A stretch of DNA of 64,000 nt from Dongia_A sp035695765. Its GTDB lineage: Bacteria > Pseudomonadota > Alphaproteobacteria > Dongiales > Dongiaceae. Location of the stretch: the NCBI GenBank assembly GCA_035695765.1, contig DASRRI010000110.1, positions 9,465 through 73,464 on the forward strand. The letters run 5' to 3'. A program made the position numbers and the translations under genes. Position 1 is the stretch's first letter. The number at the start of each line of letters is the position of its first letter. This document shows, piece by piece, positions 18,182 to 27,506 of this stretch. Below the pieces are notes generated by a model. That model was not told where the DNA came from. It did not search any database and was given only the letters and a program-made list of their open reading frames with translations.

Positions 18182-19401
18182 GTGAAGCAGGCGCGCCCAT
18201 GCGCCAAGGACGCCAGCTCCAGGTGCCGGGCGATGGTCTGCCCCATATCAGCGAAACTAAGCCGCTTGCCGAGCGAGCCGGCCGGCAGGCCGGGACCGAA
18301 GAACAGCACCGGCACATGCTCGCGCGTATGATCAGTGCCTGGCCGCGTCGGATCGCAGCCGTGATCGGCGGTCGCCAGCACCAGATCGCCGGGCCGCAAG
18401 CGCGCCTCCAACTCCGGCAGCCGCCGATCGAAGGTTTCGAGCGCGGCGGCGTAGCCCACGACGTCGCGGCGATGGCCATAGAGCATGTCGAAATCGACGA
18501 AATTGGCGAAGACCAACGAATGGTTCTTGGCCTCTGCCATGGCATCGAGGGTACGGTCGAACAAGCTATTATTGTCGTCTGCCTTCAATTTTCTCGAGAT
18601 GCCACGATGGGCGAAGATGTCGGCGATCTTGCCGATGCTCCAGACCTCCGCGCCAGAGGCTGAGACACGGTCGAGCAATGTCTCCTCGGGCGGCGGCGTG
18701 GTGTAGTCGCGGCGGTGCGCCGTGCGGCGGAAATCGGCGGGGCTTTCTCCCACGAAAGGCCGCGCGATCACGCGGCCGATATTGAGCGGTTCGAGCAGCG
18801 CTTTCGCGCGCTCGCAGAAGCGATACAGCCGATCCAACCCGAAATGCTGCTCGTGTGCGGCGACCTGGAACACGCTGTCGGCGGAAGTGTAGCAGATCGG
18901 CTTACCGGTCTTGATGTGCTCGACGCCGAGTTCTGCGATGATCTCGGTGCCTGATGCGTGACAATCACCGAGGATACCCGGCAGGTTGAACTCCGCCACC
19001 AGTTGGTCGATGAGCGCCGGCGGGAAGCACGGCAATACGCGCGGGAAATAGCCCCAGTCGAATGGCACGGGACATCCGGCCATTTCCCAATGCCCGCTCG
19101 GCGTGTCCTTGCCCTTGCTCTCTTCGGCGGCGCAGCCATAGGCACCGTCGACCCGATCGATCTCGAGGCCGGTGGGGACTGCACCCGTCGAAATCTCCGC
19201 CGCGCGGCCGAGGCCCCAGCGCGCCAGATTCGGGATGCGCAGGCGGCCGGACCGAACACCGCTCTTGTCCGCACGACCCTCGGCGCAGGCCTCTGCGATA
19301 TGGCCGAGAGTATCGGCGCCAACATCGCCGAACTGCGCGGCATCCGCCGAGGCGCCGATGCCGAAGGAGTCCAGGACCAGGATGATGGCACGCCGTTGCA
19401 T
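18178..19401 (-). CDS. deoB: phosphopentomutase
   Basis: 407 residues. Alkaline-phosphatase-fold metal sites are visible at the N-terminus (ILVLDSFGIGASADA) and C-terminus (ADHGCDPTRPGTDHTREHVPVLF), with the family segment PSGHWEMAG between. It converts (deoxy)ribose 1-phosphate, the product of PunA and DeoA, to the 5-phosphate, linking salvage to central metabolism. It follows deoA by 4 bases and overlaps the dioxygenase gene by 4 bases. Confidence 0.96.
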   Translation of the reverse strand: MQRRAIILVLDSFGIGASADAAQFGDVGADTLGHIAEACAEGRADKSGVRSGRLRIPNLARWGLGRAAEISTGAVPTGLEIDRVDGAYGCAAEESKGKDTPSGHWEMAGCPVPFDWGYFPRVLPCFPPALIDQLVAEFNLPGILGDCHASGTEIIAELGVEHIKTGKPICYTSADSVFQVAAHEQHFGLDRLYRFCERAKALLEPLNIGRVIARPFVGESPADFRRTAHRRDYTTPPPEETLLDRVSASGAEVWSIGKIADIFAHRGISRKLKADDNNSLFDRTLDAMAEAKNHSLVFANFVDFDMLYGHRRDVVGYAAALETFDRRLPELEARLRPGDLVLATADHGCDPTRPGTDHTREHVPVLFFGPGLPAGSLGKRLSFADMGQTIARHLELASLAHGRACFT

Positions 19402-19405
19402 GGGG

Positions 19406-20728
19406 CTAGTCTACAGCAATCCGCTGGTGAATGGGCGATGGAACGGTAACCGCCTTGCCCATCAACCGCACCGCCGCGCGGATGGAATCGGCGGCCCGCG
19501 ACCAGGATGCTCCATCAACCGCGTGAACAAAGCAGATCGGCTGATGTGGCCCGACTTCTTCGCCAAGGCTCCGGAATTCCGAGAAGCCAACCCGGTGATC
19601 GATTTTGTCCTGGGGGTGGGTGCGGCCGCCGCCAAGCTCGATCAGCGCCACGCCCACAGCACGTGTGTCGATGGCCGCAATGCGTCCCGTCCGGGCAGGC
19701 TCGCAGGGTTTGATCACCGGTGCGGCAGCCAGATAGGTGCCGGGACGGTCCAGCAGGTCGGCCGGACCACCGAGGGCGGCAACCATGCGGCCGAGGATTT
19801 CAGCAGCACGGCCCGAGGCTAGTGCCGTCTCGATCTTGGACATGGCTTCTGACGTGGTCTCACAAAGACTGCCGACGACCAGCATCTCCGCCACCAGAGC
19901 CCGCGTAACCTGATCCAGCCGCCCATCGCGGCGCTTGCCGGTCAGATACTCGATCGCCTCCATCATTTCGGTTGCATGGCCGGCGGAATGGCCGAGCACC
20001 TGGTTCATGTCAGTGATGAGCGCGGTCGTCCTGACCGCTGCCCCACTCGCGACGCGCACGATGCTGTCGGCCAATTCGCGTGCGGATTCCAGCGTGGACA
20101 TGAAGGCCCCATTGCCGGTCTTCACGTCCATCACCAATCCTTGCAGGCCGGCGGCGAGTTTCTTGGAGAGGATCGAGGCAGTGATCAGCGGGATGGATTC
20201 GACCGTCGCCGTCACGTCGCGGATGGCGTAGAGGCGGCGGTCGGCGGGCGCCAAATTCGCGGTCTGGCCGATGATAGCGCAGCCGACGTCGCGCACCACG
20301 CGGCGGAACAATTCAGTGTCGGGCTGGGTCTGATAGCCGGGAATGGCGTCGAACTTGTCGAGCGTGCCGCCGGTGTGGCCAAGGCCGCGGCCCGAAATCA
20401 TCGGCACGAAGCAGCCGCACGCCGCCGCGATCGGCCCCAGCATCAGTGAGACCTTGTCGCCGACACCGCCGGTGGAGTGCTTGTCGACGACAGGTCCCGA
20501 CAGGCCATCGTGCGACCAATCGAGGACAGTGCCGGATTCCATCATCGCCCGCGTCAGGGCAATCCGCTCCGGCATTTCCATGCCGCGGAAGAACACGGTC
20601 ATCGCAAAGGCAGCCACCTGCCCTTCGGTGATGGAGCCGTCCGTCAGACCATTCACGAAATGCCGGATCTCGCTATCGCTCAGCGCGGCGCCATCGCGCT
20701 TCTTGCGGATGATCTCCTGCGGCAGCAT
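19406..20728 (-). CDS. deoA: thymidine phosphorylase
   Basis: 440 residues from ATG 20728, whose A overlaps the punA stop in a TGATG junction (TTG 20731 is an alternative). The signatures DKHSTGGVGDKVSLMLGPIAAACG and SGRGLGHTGGTLDKFDAIPGYQ mark the pyrimidine nucleoside phosphorylase family, and LMVDVKTGNGAFM is present. It splits thymidine or deoxyuridine with phosphate into base and deoxyribose 1-phosphate, which DeoB consumes. Confidence 0.95.
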   Translation of the reverse strand: MLPQEIIRKKRDGAALSDSEIRHFVNGLTDGSITEGQVAAFAMTVFFRGMEMPERIALTRAMMESGTVLDWSHDGLSGPVVDKHSTGGVGDKVSLMLGPIAAACGCFVPMISGRGLGHTGGTLDKFDAIPGYQTQPDTELFRRVVRDVGCAIIGQTANLAPADRRLYAIRDVTATVESIPLITASILSKKLAAGLQGLVMDVKTGNGAFMSTLESARELADSIVRVASGAAVRTTALITDMNQVLGHSAGHATEMMEAIEYLTGKRRDGRLDQVTRALVAEMLVVGSLCETTSEAMSKIETALASGRAAEILGRMVAALGGPADLLDRPGTYLAAAPVIKPCEPARTGRIAAIDTRAVGVALIELGGGRTHPQDKIDHRVGFSEFRSLGEEVGPHQPICFVHAVDGASWSRAADSIRAAVRLMGKAVTVPSPIHQRIAVD

Positions 20729-21528
20729 CAACTGGCCCAGCCGGAGATCATGCGATTGAGCAGCCGGCGCAGATCCACGGCGGCACCGGCGGCCACTTTC
20801 ATGGTTTGCTCGTGACTGAGAGGCGCATCGCTCATCCCCGCGCCGAGATTGGTGATGATGGAAAAACCCGCGACCTTCATGCCGGCCTGCCGCGCCAGGA
20901 TCACTTCGGGGACAGTCGACATGCCGACGGCAGAGCCACCTATCAGGCGCGCGAACCGCACCTCCGCTGGCGTTTCGAAATGCGGACCGGAGAACCAGAC
21001 ATAGACGCCTTCGTGCAATGCGACGCCCTCTGCCTGCGCGGCGTCGCGCGCGCGTTTCTGCAGGCCGGCATCATAGGCGCCGACCATGTCGACAAAGCGG
21101 CTGTTGCCGGCTTCGTCATAGAGCGGCGAGGATTGAACCAGATTGATGTGGTCGGTAATCATCATGACCGAACCGGGGCCTATCGCGGGATCGAGGCTGC
21201 CGCCGGCATTGGTGAGGATGAGGCATTCGCACCCGATCGCATGCAAGGTGCGAACCGGCACTTTCATCGCGTCGGCGCGGCCGTGCTCGTAGTGGTGCGA
21301 GCGGCCATGCAGAACGGCGACAGGTGTTTCGCCGATCTTGCCCAGCGACAGGCGGCCGGCATGGCCCTCGACGCTCGGCTGCGGAAAGCCTGGCAGATCG
21401 CGATAGTCGAGCACTGTGACGTCAGTGACGTCCTCCGCCATCGGACCAAGGCCCGAACCCAGGATCACGCCGACCTTCGGTTTGAAGCCGGGCCTCGCCG
21501 CGGCGATGATGCTGGCCGCGTCGCTCAT
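20728..21528 (-). CDS. punA: purine nucleoside phosphorylase (trimeric type)
   Basis: 266 residues, the length of low-molecular-mass trimeric PNPs. It has GVILGSGLGPMAEDV (phosphate loop), HGRSHHYEHG, LTNAGGSLDP and the purine-site segment VAGFSIITNLGAGM, all matching the PunA/PNP group. It releases purine base and ribose 1-phosphate from guanosine or inosine. Its ATG overlaps the cdd stop (ATGA), and its own stop overlaps deoA. Confidence 0.94.
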   Translation of the reverse strand: MSDAASIIAAARPGFKPKVGVILGSGLGPMAEDVTDVTVLDYRDLPGFPQPSVEGHAGRLSLGKIGETPVAVLHGRSHHYEHGRADAMKVPVRTLHAIGCECLILTNAGGSLDPAIGPGSVMMITDHINLVQSSPLYDEAGNSRFVDMVGAYDAGLQKRARDAAQAEGVALHEGVYVWFSGPHFETPAEVRFARLIGGSAVGMSTVPEVILARQAGMKVAGFSIITNLGAGMSDAPLSHEQTMKVAAGAAVDLRRLLNRMISGWAS

Positions 21529-21917
21529 GCGAGATTTTCCGGGCCGAATGAATCCGGCAGCAATTCATCGCGCGTATAGGTCCGGCGCAACCCTTCCGGT
21601 CCGCAGACATGCACCTTGGTTTCTGATGCGGCGAACTCGCGGATGCGCTGGCGGCAACCGCCGCAGGGCGTGCACAGCTTGTCGCCGTGACCGATGACGA
21701 CGATCTCCCGGATCTGCAGCGCACCGTCACGGATCATGGCAGAAATCGCCCCTGCCTCCGCGCAGGTGCCGACCGGATAGGCCGCGTTCTCGACATTGCA
21801 GCCGCTATAGATCCGGCCGTTCTCGGCCAAGATCGCGGCGCCGACCTGGAATTTCGAATAGGGCGCGTAGGCGCGCTCCATGGCGGCGCTCGCCGCCGCA
21901 AACAGATGCTGGTCCAT
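21525..21917 (-). CDS. cdd: cytidine deaminase
   Basis: 130 residues from ATG 21917; the frame extends to 21980, but that would run into the permease gene. Zinc ligands and catalytic Glu are clear: C52-A-E54 (GTCAEAGAIS) and C85/C88 (PCGGCRQ), the pattern of small tetrameric cytidine deaminases, with FQVGAAILAENGRIYSGCNVENAAYP. It turns cytidine and deoxycytidine into uridine forms for phosphorolysis. It starts 4 bases after the upstream permease stop. Confidence 0.94.
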   Translation of the reverse strand: MDQHLFAAASAAMERAYAPYSKFQVGAAILAENGRIYSGCNVENAAYPVGTCAEAGAISAMIRDGALQIREIVVIGHGDKLCTPCGGCRQRIREFAASETKVHVCGPEGLRRTYTRDELLPDSFGPENLA

Positions 21918-21921
21918 CAGC

Positions 21922-22896
21922 TCAACGCTCCTTGACGTAGGGTTGCCCCAGCGTGTGGGGGGCCATCGCCCGCCCGACAAATCCCGCCAGCAGCACCACA
22001 GTCAGGATATAGGGCAAGGCCTGGATGAACTCCACCGGCACCTCGCCGATGCCCGGAAATTTCGTGCCTTGCAGGCGGATCGCGATCGCGTCCAGCAGGC
22101 CGAACAGCAGGCAGGCAAACATCGCAGGCCAGGGCCGCCATTTGCCGAACACCATGGCTGCCAACGCGATGAAGCCGCGGCCCGCCGTCATCTGCGGGCT
22201 GAATCCGGCGTTCTGCGCGATTGCCAGATAGGCGCCGGCGAACCCGCAGAGCGTGCCGGCAATGATGACGGCGCGGTAGCGCAGCCAGGCGACCGAGATG
22301 CCGGCGGTGTCGACCACCTTCGGGTCCTCGCCGACCGCGCGCAGGCGAAGGCCAAAGCGCGTGTGATACAGCACCCACCAGGCGATCGGCACCGTGATGA
22401 AAGCCATATAGACCAGAAGATTGTGACCTCCGATCACGTTGCTATAGACCGGCCCGACGACGGGGATACCGAACGCGTTGTCCGCACCCGGTATCTTCAG
22501 TGGCATGAAGCGCGCCGCGGGCGCCAGGTCCGGCGTCTGGCCGCCCCGGCCGAACCAGGCATTTCCCAGAACGACCGTCAGGCCCGCGGCCATGATGTTG
22601 ATCGCGACACCGCTCACCACTTGGTTGCCGCGATAGGTGATGCAGGCGAGCCCATGCAGCAGCGCCATCAGGATGCCGACGATAATGGCGCCGAGCAGCG
22701 CGACCCAGGCTGAGCCGGTCACCACGGCAACGCAGGCTGCCGCAAATGCTGCCGCCAGCATCTTGCCTTCCAGCCCGATATCGATGGTGCCGGAGCGCTC
22801 CGAGAACATGCCGGCCATGGCAGCGAACACCAGCGGCGTTGCCATCCGCAAGGTGGCCGACAGGATCGAGACCAGCTGGAGCCAAAGGTCTTCCAT
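21922..22896 (-). CDS. nucleoside ABC transporter permease (second subunit)
   Basis: 324 residues, about 8-9 membrane helices, of the branched-chain/ribose-type permease fold. Family segments are FSERSGTIDIGLEGKMLAAAF near the N-terminus and YHTRFGLRLRAVGEDPKVVDTAGI in the cytoplasmic coupling loop. It belongs to the YufQ/NupQ group of BMP-dependent importers. It sits directly after the partner permease with 3 bases between. Confidence 0.92.
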   Translation of the reverse strand: MEDLWLQLVSILSATLRMATPLVFAAMAGMFSERSGTIDIGLEGKMLAAAFAAACVAVVTGSAWVALLGAIIVGILMALLHGLACITYRGNQVVSGVAINIMAAGLTVVLGNAWFGRGGQTPDLAPAARFMPLKIPGADNAFGIPVVGPVYSNVIGGHNLLVYMAFITVPIAWWVLYHTRFGLRLRAVGEDPKVVDTAGISVAWLRYRAVIIAGTLCGFAGAYLAIAQNAGFSPQMTAGRGFIALAAMVFGKWRPWPAMFACLLFGLLDAIAIRLQGTKFPGIGEVPVEFIQALPYILTVVLLAGFVGRAMAPHTLGQPYVKER

Positions 22897-22899
22897 CGC

Positions 22900-24027
22900 T
22901 CAGGTCGCCTCCGCCAGGACAGCGCGCCGGTCGAACATCAGATAGAGCCGCGCGATCCAGGGCCGATTCATGTAAGCGAGCGCACCGGAGAACAGGATGA
23001 TGAGACCCTGCATCGCCACCACCATGTCGCGATTGATGGTCGGGATCTCGAACGAAAGTTCCGCGCCGCCTTGGTAGAGCGCACCAAACAGGATCGCCGC
23101 CAGCACGATGCCGATCGGGTGGTTGCGACCCATCAGCGCCACGGCGATCCCGGTAAAGCCGGCACCGGCCACGAAGTCCAGCAGCATGTGATGGTGATAG
23201 CCGATGATCTGGTTCAGTGCGACGCCAGACGCCAGGGCGCCCGACAGGCACATCGCGATCATGATGACGCGCTTGGGCGAGATGCCGGCGTAGATTGCCG
23301 CCTTAGGCGAAAGGCCGACCGCGCGGATCGCATAGCCCCAACGCGTGCGCCAGATGAACACCCACACGAAGACGCAGCACACCGCCGCCCACAGGATCGA
23401 CAGATTGAGCGGCGTGCTCGGCATTTCGATGCCGAGCCAGGCCGCAATATCGTGCACATGCGGCAGATAGGCGGCCGGCGCAAATTCGCGGCTGCTGGGC
23501 ACCATCTCTCCCGGCGGCCGCAGGATGTCAGAGCCGATATAGACCATCAGCGACGCTGCGATGAAATTGAACATGATCGTCGTGATCACGATGTGGCTGC
23601 CGCGATAGGCCTGCAGGTACGCCGGGACCAGCGCCCAGCCTGCGCCGAAAATGGTGGCAGCGATGAGGCCGATCGGGATCAGCAGAAAGCCGGGGAGATA
23701 CGCATCGAAGGCGAGCATTGCGAGAGTCGCGCCAAGGCCGGCGATATAAGCCTGCCCCTCCCCGCCGATATTGAACAAGCCGGCATGGAAGGCGACGGCG
23801 ACCGCGAGGCCAGTGAAGACGAAATCGGTGGCGTAATAGAGCGTGTAGCTGATGGAAACGGAATCCTGCACCACGCCCCAGGCCATGATGCGCATCGCCT
23901 CCAGCGGATTGACACCGATGATGAGGACAACCAGCCCCGCGACCAGCAGCGCCTGCACCAGGTTGATGATCGGCAGAAGCCCGATGTCGACCCAGCGCGG
24001 CAGGGCAACCTGCGGTGTCCCGCTCAT
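22900..24027 (-). CDS. nucleoside ABC transporter permease (first subunit)
   Basis: 375 residues from ATG 24027, whose ATGA overlaps the ATPase stop. A longer open frame to 24411 is only read-through inside the ATPase gene and is rejected. It has 8-10 membrane helices with FNIGGEGQAYIAGLGATLAML and the coupling loop TRWGYAIRAVGLSPKAAIYAGI, typical of the YufP/NupP group. It forms the heteromeric channel with the next gene product. Confidence 0.92.
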   Translation of the reverse strand: MSGTPQVALPRWVDIGLLPIINLVQALLVAGLVVLIIGVNPLEAMRIMAWGVVQDSVSISYTLYYATDFVFTGLAVAVAFHAGLFNIGGEGQAYIAGLGATLAMLAFDAYLPGFLLIPIGLIAATIFGAGWALVPAYLQAYRGSHIVITTIMFNFIAASLMVYIGSDILRPPGEMVPSSREFAPAAYLPHVHDIAAWLGIEMPSTPLNLSILWAAVCCVFVWVFIWRTRWGYAIRAVGLSPKAAIYAGISPKRVIMIAMCLSGALASGVALNQIIGYHHHMLLDFVAGAGFTGIAVALMGRNHPIGIVLAAILFGALYQGGAELSFEIPTINRDMVVAMQGLIILFSGALAYMNRPWIARLYLMFDRRAVLAEAT

Positions 24028-25607
24028 GCCGCCTCGTCCGCCTGGGTGTGGGCGTTGGCCATCATGAGGCCGAGCGTGCGCTCTTCCGCTTCGTCTCCAC
24101 TTACCTCGCCCACGATCCGGCCCTGGAACATCACCAGGATTCGGTCGCTCAGGGACATGACCTCGTCCAGTTCGACGGAGACCAGCAGGATGGCGCAACC
24201 GGCATCGCGCAAGGCGATCAGCTGCCGGTGAATGAATTCGATGGCGCCGATATCGACGCCGCGGGTCGGCTGGCCAACCACCAGCACTTTCGGCTGGCGC
24301 GCAATCTCCCGCGCCAGGATCAGCTTTTGCTGGTTGCCGCCGGAGAAACTGCCGCATCTCAGCGCCGGGTCGCGCGGCCGCACGTCGAAGCGCTCCATCA
24401 GCTTGCCGCACGCGTTGGTCATGGCGTCGCGGTCCATGAGGACGCGGCCGTTATATTCCTCGTTCTCGTGGTAGCCGAGGGCGAAGGATTCCCAGGCCGG
24501 AAACGCCGTCACGACGCCGAGGCGCAAGCGATCCTCCGGCACGTGCGCCAGTCCATGCTCGCGCACAATGGCAGGCCCGTGGGGCGTGTCGGAGGAAATC
24601 TCCAGATCGCACAGATTGATGCCGCCGGCCGATAGCGGGCGGATGCCCGACAAAGCCTCCAGCAGCTCGCTCTGCCCGTTGCCGGAGACGCCGGCGATGC
24701 CGAGGATCTCGCCCGCGCGCAGATCAAACCCGACATTGTCGACGCGCGTCACGCCCTTGCCGTCGACAACCGACAGGTTCCGTACCGACAGGCGCACTTC
24801 GCCTGGCTTCGCCCTGGTCTTGTCCAGCTCCAGGCGGACCTTGCGCCCGACCATCAACTCCGCCAGCTGCTCGCGCGTCGCCTGCCTGGTCGGCAAGGTC
24901 GCGACCATCTCGCCCTGCCGCATCACGGAAACGGTATCGGTAATCGCCAGGATCTCACGCAGCTTATGCGTGATGAGCACGATCGTGACGCCGCGTGCAT
25001 TGAGAGCGCGCAGGATCTGGAACAGTTGGTCCGTTTCCTGCGGCGTCAAGACGCCGGTTGGTTCGTCCAGGATCAGGATGTCGCAATGGCGGAAGAGAGC
25101 CTTCAGGATCTCCACCCGCTGCTGCTCGCCGACCGGCAGCTCGGAAATATGGGTGTCGGGATTGACGTTGAGCCCGTAGTCGCGCGCGAGCCGCTCCAGC
25201 TCGGTCCGCGCCTTGGCCGCGCCGCCGCTCAGCAGCGCGCCGCCTTCGGCGCCCAGCATGACGTTCTCGAGGACGGTGAACGGCTCCACCAGCATGAAAT
25301 GCTGGTGCACCATGCCGATGCCGGCGGCGATCGCATCGTGCGAGCTGTGGATGCGGACGGGCTTGCCGTTGATCAGGATCTCGCCCGCATCGGCGCTGTA
25401 GAACCCGTAGAGGATGCTCATCAGGGTCGACTTGCCGGCACCATTCTCGCCGATGATGCCGTGGATCGTGCCCTTCGCGATGGTCAGGTCGACATTCTTG
25501 TTGGCATGGACGGCGCCGAAGGATTTATCGATGCCGCGCAACTCGATCGCCGCCGGCCGGATTGCGGCCGACGGCGATGATGCAATGCCAACCTGTTCAG
25601 TTGCCAT
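24024..25607 (-). CDS. nucleoside ABC transporter ATP-binding protein (two NBDs)
   Basis: 527 residues with two fused ATPase domains. Domain 1 has Walker A GENGAGKST, Walker B ILILDEPTG and an atypical signature LPVGEQQ. Domain 2 has a degenerate Walker A (GVSGNGQSELLEALSG), a normal signature SFSGGNQQK and Walker B VLVVGQPTRGVD. This asymmetry is usual for RbsA/YufO-type subunits. It energises the two permeases and lies 17 bases after the BMP gene. Confidence 0.93.
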   Translation of the reverse strand: MATEQVGIASSPSAAIRPAAIELRGIDKSFGAVHANKNVDLTIAKGTIHGIIGENGAGKSTLMSILYGFYSADAGEILINGKPVRIHSSHDAIAAGIGMVHQHFMLVEPFTVLENVMLGAEGGALLSGGAAKARTELERLARDYGLNVNPDTHISELPVGEQQRVEILKALFRHCDILILDEPTGVLTPQETDQLFQILRALNARGVTIVLITHKLREILAITDTVSVMRQGEMVATLPTRQATREQLAELMVGRKVRLELDKTRAKPGEVRLSVRNLSVVDGKGVTRVDNVGFDLRAGEILGIAGVSGNGQSELLEALSGIRPLSAGGINLCDLEISSDTPHGPAIVREHGLAHVPEDRLRLGVVTAFPAWESFALGYHENEEYNGRVLMDRDAMTNACGKLMERFDVRPRDPALRCGSFSGGNQQKLILAREIARQPKVLVVGQPTRGVDIGAIEFIHRQLIALRDAGCAILLVSVELDEVMSLSDRILVMFQGRIVGEVSGDEAEERTLGLMMANAHTQADEAA

Positions 25608-25624
25608 GCCGGACGCGAACCCGG

Positions 25625-26617
25625 TCAGTTCGGGCAGGCATTGTCAGTCATGTAATCGTGCACCTGGACCTTGCCGGAGACGATATCGGCACGCGCAGCC
25701 TCCACCTTCGCCTTCATATCGTCGGTGACCAGCGACTTGTTATTGTCGTCGAGCGCCCAATCGACGCCCTTCTCGGCCAGGCCAAGAACGGTGACGCCAG
25801 CCTTCCAGGTGCCTTCCTTCGCGGCCTTGGAGCTGTCATAGACCGCCACGTCGACCCGCTTCATCATCGAGGTCAACATGGTGCCGGGCTGCATATAGTT
25901 CTGATTGGAATCGACGCCGATCGCGAGCTTGCCGGAATCTTTCGCTGCTTGATAAACGCCAGCACCGGTACCACCCGCGGCCGCAAAGACAACGTCAACA
26001 CCGCGATCGAACTGGCCCTTTGCGAGTTCACCGCCGCGGGTTGGGTCGTTCCATGCCGCGGGCGTAGTGCCGGTCATGTTGGCCAGCACTTCGACATTCG
26101 GATTGGCCGCCTTCGCGCCCTGCGCGTAGCCGCATTCGAACCGGCTGATCAGCGGGATGTCCATGCCGCCGACGAAGCCGACCTTGCCCGACTTGCTGGC
26201 GAGCGCCGCCAGGACGCCGACCAGGTAGGAGCCTTCCTGCTCCTTGAACACGATCGATTGCACGTTCGGCAGATCGACGACGGAATCGATGATCACGAAG
26301 CGAATCTTGGGGAATTCCGGCGCCACCTTCTTGATCGCCGATTCCTGGCTGAAGCCGATGCCGATGATCGGGTCGGCGCCGCGCTGCGCCATCTTGCGGA
26401 ACGCCTGCTCGCGCTGCGCGTCGGCCTGCACCTCGAACTCGAGATAGCTGGTCCCGGTATCCTTCTTGAACTTTTCCATGCCGTTATAGGCAGCTTCGTT
26501 GAAGGACTTATCGAACTTGCCGCCGGAATCGTAGACCACCGCAGGATCGGCCATCGCTGCCGACGCGGCCAAACAGAATGCGCCAGCGGCAAAAGCCGCC
26601 TGCATCAACGTCTTCAT
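25625..26617 (-). CDS. BMP-family periplasmic nucleoside-binding protein
   Basis: 330 residues from ATG 26617, which has a GGGAG ribosome site; the longer frame to 26680 lacks one. A Sec signal peptide (MKTLMQAAFAAGAFCLAASAAMA) is cut before DP; no lipobox Cys is evident. BMP signatures are VVYDSGGKFDKSFNEAAYNGM, FVGGMDIPLISRFECGYAQGAK and VVFAAAGGTGAGVYQAAKD. As first gene of the operon it sets the theme: import of nucleosides for the salvage enzymes downstream. Confidence 0.93.
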   Translation of the reverse strand: MKTLMQAAFAAGAFCLAASAAMADPAVVYDSGGKFDKSFNEAAYNGMEKFKKDTGTSYLEFEVQADAQREQAFRKMAQRGADPIIGIGFSQESAIKKVAPEFPKIRFVIIDSVVDLPNVQSIVFKEQEGSYLVGVLAALASKSGKVGFVGGMDIPLISRFECGYAQGAKAANPNVEVLANMTGTTPAAWNDPTRGGELAKGQFDRGVDVVFAAAGGTGAGVYQAAKDSGKLAIGVDSNQNYMQPGTMLTSMMKRVDVAVYDSSKAAKEGTWKAGVTVLGLAEKGVDWALDDNNKSLVTDDMKAKVEAARADIVSGKVQVHDYMTDNACPN

Positions 26618-26834
26618 GAATAGTCTCCCGTTTTTGCCTCGGGCCGGACTGACCGCCGGTCCCCACCCTATCAGGCCCATTGTCGTTACCCAGAATTCAG
26701 GCCTGTTGCCATCATTTCGGCGCGCCCGGCGAAAATCAAGCGCATATTGACCAATTGGACAGAATATTAACGCAATCAGTCAATTAACGGTGGCAGGTCG
26801 CGCGCTATGATTGATCGATGCGACGGAGGTGACC

Positions 26835-27506
26835 ATGAGCATCGATGTCAATTGGCTGGCGGTCCTGATCGCCGCCATCGCCACCTTCATGTTGGGTGGT
26901 CTCTGGTATGGCCCGCTGTTCGGGCACATCTGGCGCGCGGCGGAGGGCCAAGCCGAGCCGATGCCCCAAAGGGCAAAGCATCCCGCCTTCGTCTATGGCT
27001 CCTCGTTTGTCTTGATGTTGATTGCTGCGGCGATCCTCGCCATCGCGCTTGAACCCGATCCGACTGTGCCAAGATCCGTCTGCACTGGCTTCGTGATCGG
27101 TGCCGGCTGGGTCGCGACGTCGTTCGGCGTCAACTACCTGTTCGCGGACAGACGCTTCGCGTTATTGGCCGTCGATGCCAGCTACAATATTCTGCTGTTT
27201 TCCGTGATGCGGCTGATCATCGGACTATTCGGTCAAGGGGCGCCCGCGCAGGAGCGCCCCCATCCCATGCGAACTTACTTCGCGCCAGGCTTCAACGTGA
27301 TCTGGCCGAAACCAGCGGCCACGTTCAGGCCCGTCATGCCTTCAATGCTGACCGGCTGCAACGCAACCTGGTTGCTGTTGCCGCCGACCAGGACGTTGGC
27401 GCCGAGGCCGAGACCGGCCGCGACATCGGCAGTTGCGCCGGCATATTTGCCGGCCAGCGCACCCTTCGCGACCTGGCCGGGCGCGAACACTGCCCAGACC
27501 ATGTAG
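26835..27506 (+). CDS. DUF1761 membrane protein running past its domain
   Basis: 223 residues from ATG 26835, which has a strong GGAGGTGACC site; an upstream TTG at 26811 is unlikely. Residues 1-133 form a four-helix DUF1761 protein (VNWLAVLIAAIATFMLGGLWYGPLFG at the start, SYNILLFSVMRLIIGLFG at the end). Family proteins normally stop there. Here the frame stays open for about 90 more residues of low-complexity sequence that are antisense to the DUF992 gene. The tail begins at a hairpin (27237-27260), so the functional protein may be shorter in related strains. Function unknown. Confidence 0.7.
   Translation: MSIDVNWLAVLIAAIATFMLGGLWYGPLFGHIWRAAEGQAEPMPQRAKHPAFVYGSSFVLMLIAAAILAIALEPDPTVPRSVCTGFVIGAGWVATSFGVNYLFADRRFALLAVDASYNILLFSVMRLIIGLFGQGAPAQERPHPMRTYFAPGFNVIWPKPAATFRPVMPSMLTGCNATWLLLPPTRTLAPRPRPAATSAVAPAYLPASAPFATWPGANTAQTM
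27237..27260. terminator. stem-loop between convergent DUF1761 and DUF992 genes
   Basis: GGGGCGC (27237-27243) pairs with GCGCCCC (27254-27260) around a 10-base loop. It lies 15 bases past the DUF992 stop, so it suits that gene as a terminator, though only a short T-poor stretch follows on the minus strand. On the plus strand it falls inside the extended DUF1761 frame. Confidence 0.5.

Noticed and set aside
24028..24411. N-terminal extension of the nucleoside permease
   Set aside because: It reads through the ATPase gene in another frame; ATG 24027 with its ATGA overlap and a normal permease N-terminus is a much better start.
26807..27052. 81-codon frame overlapping the DUF1761 start
   Set aside because: Different frame, no ribosome site and no domain; the strong GGAGG belongs to ATG 26835.
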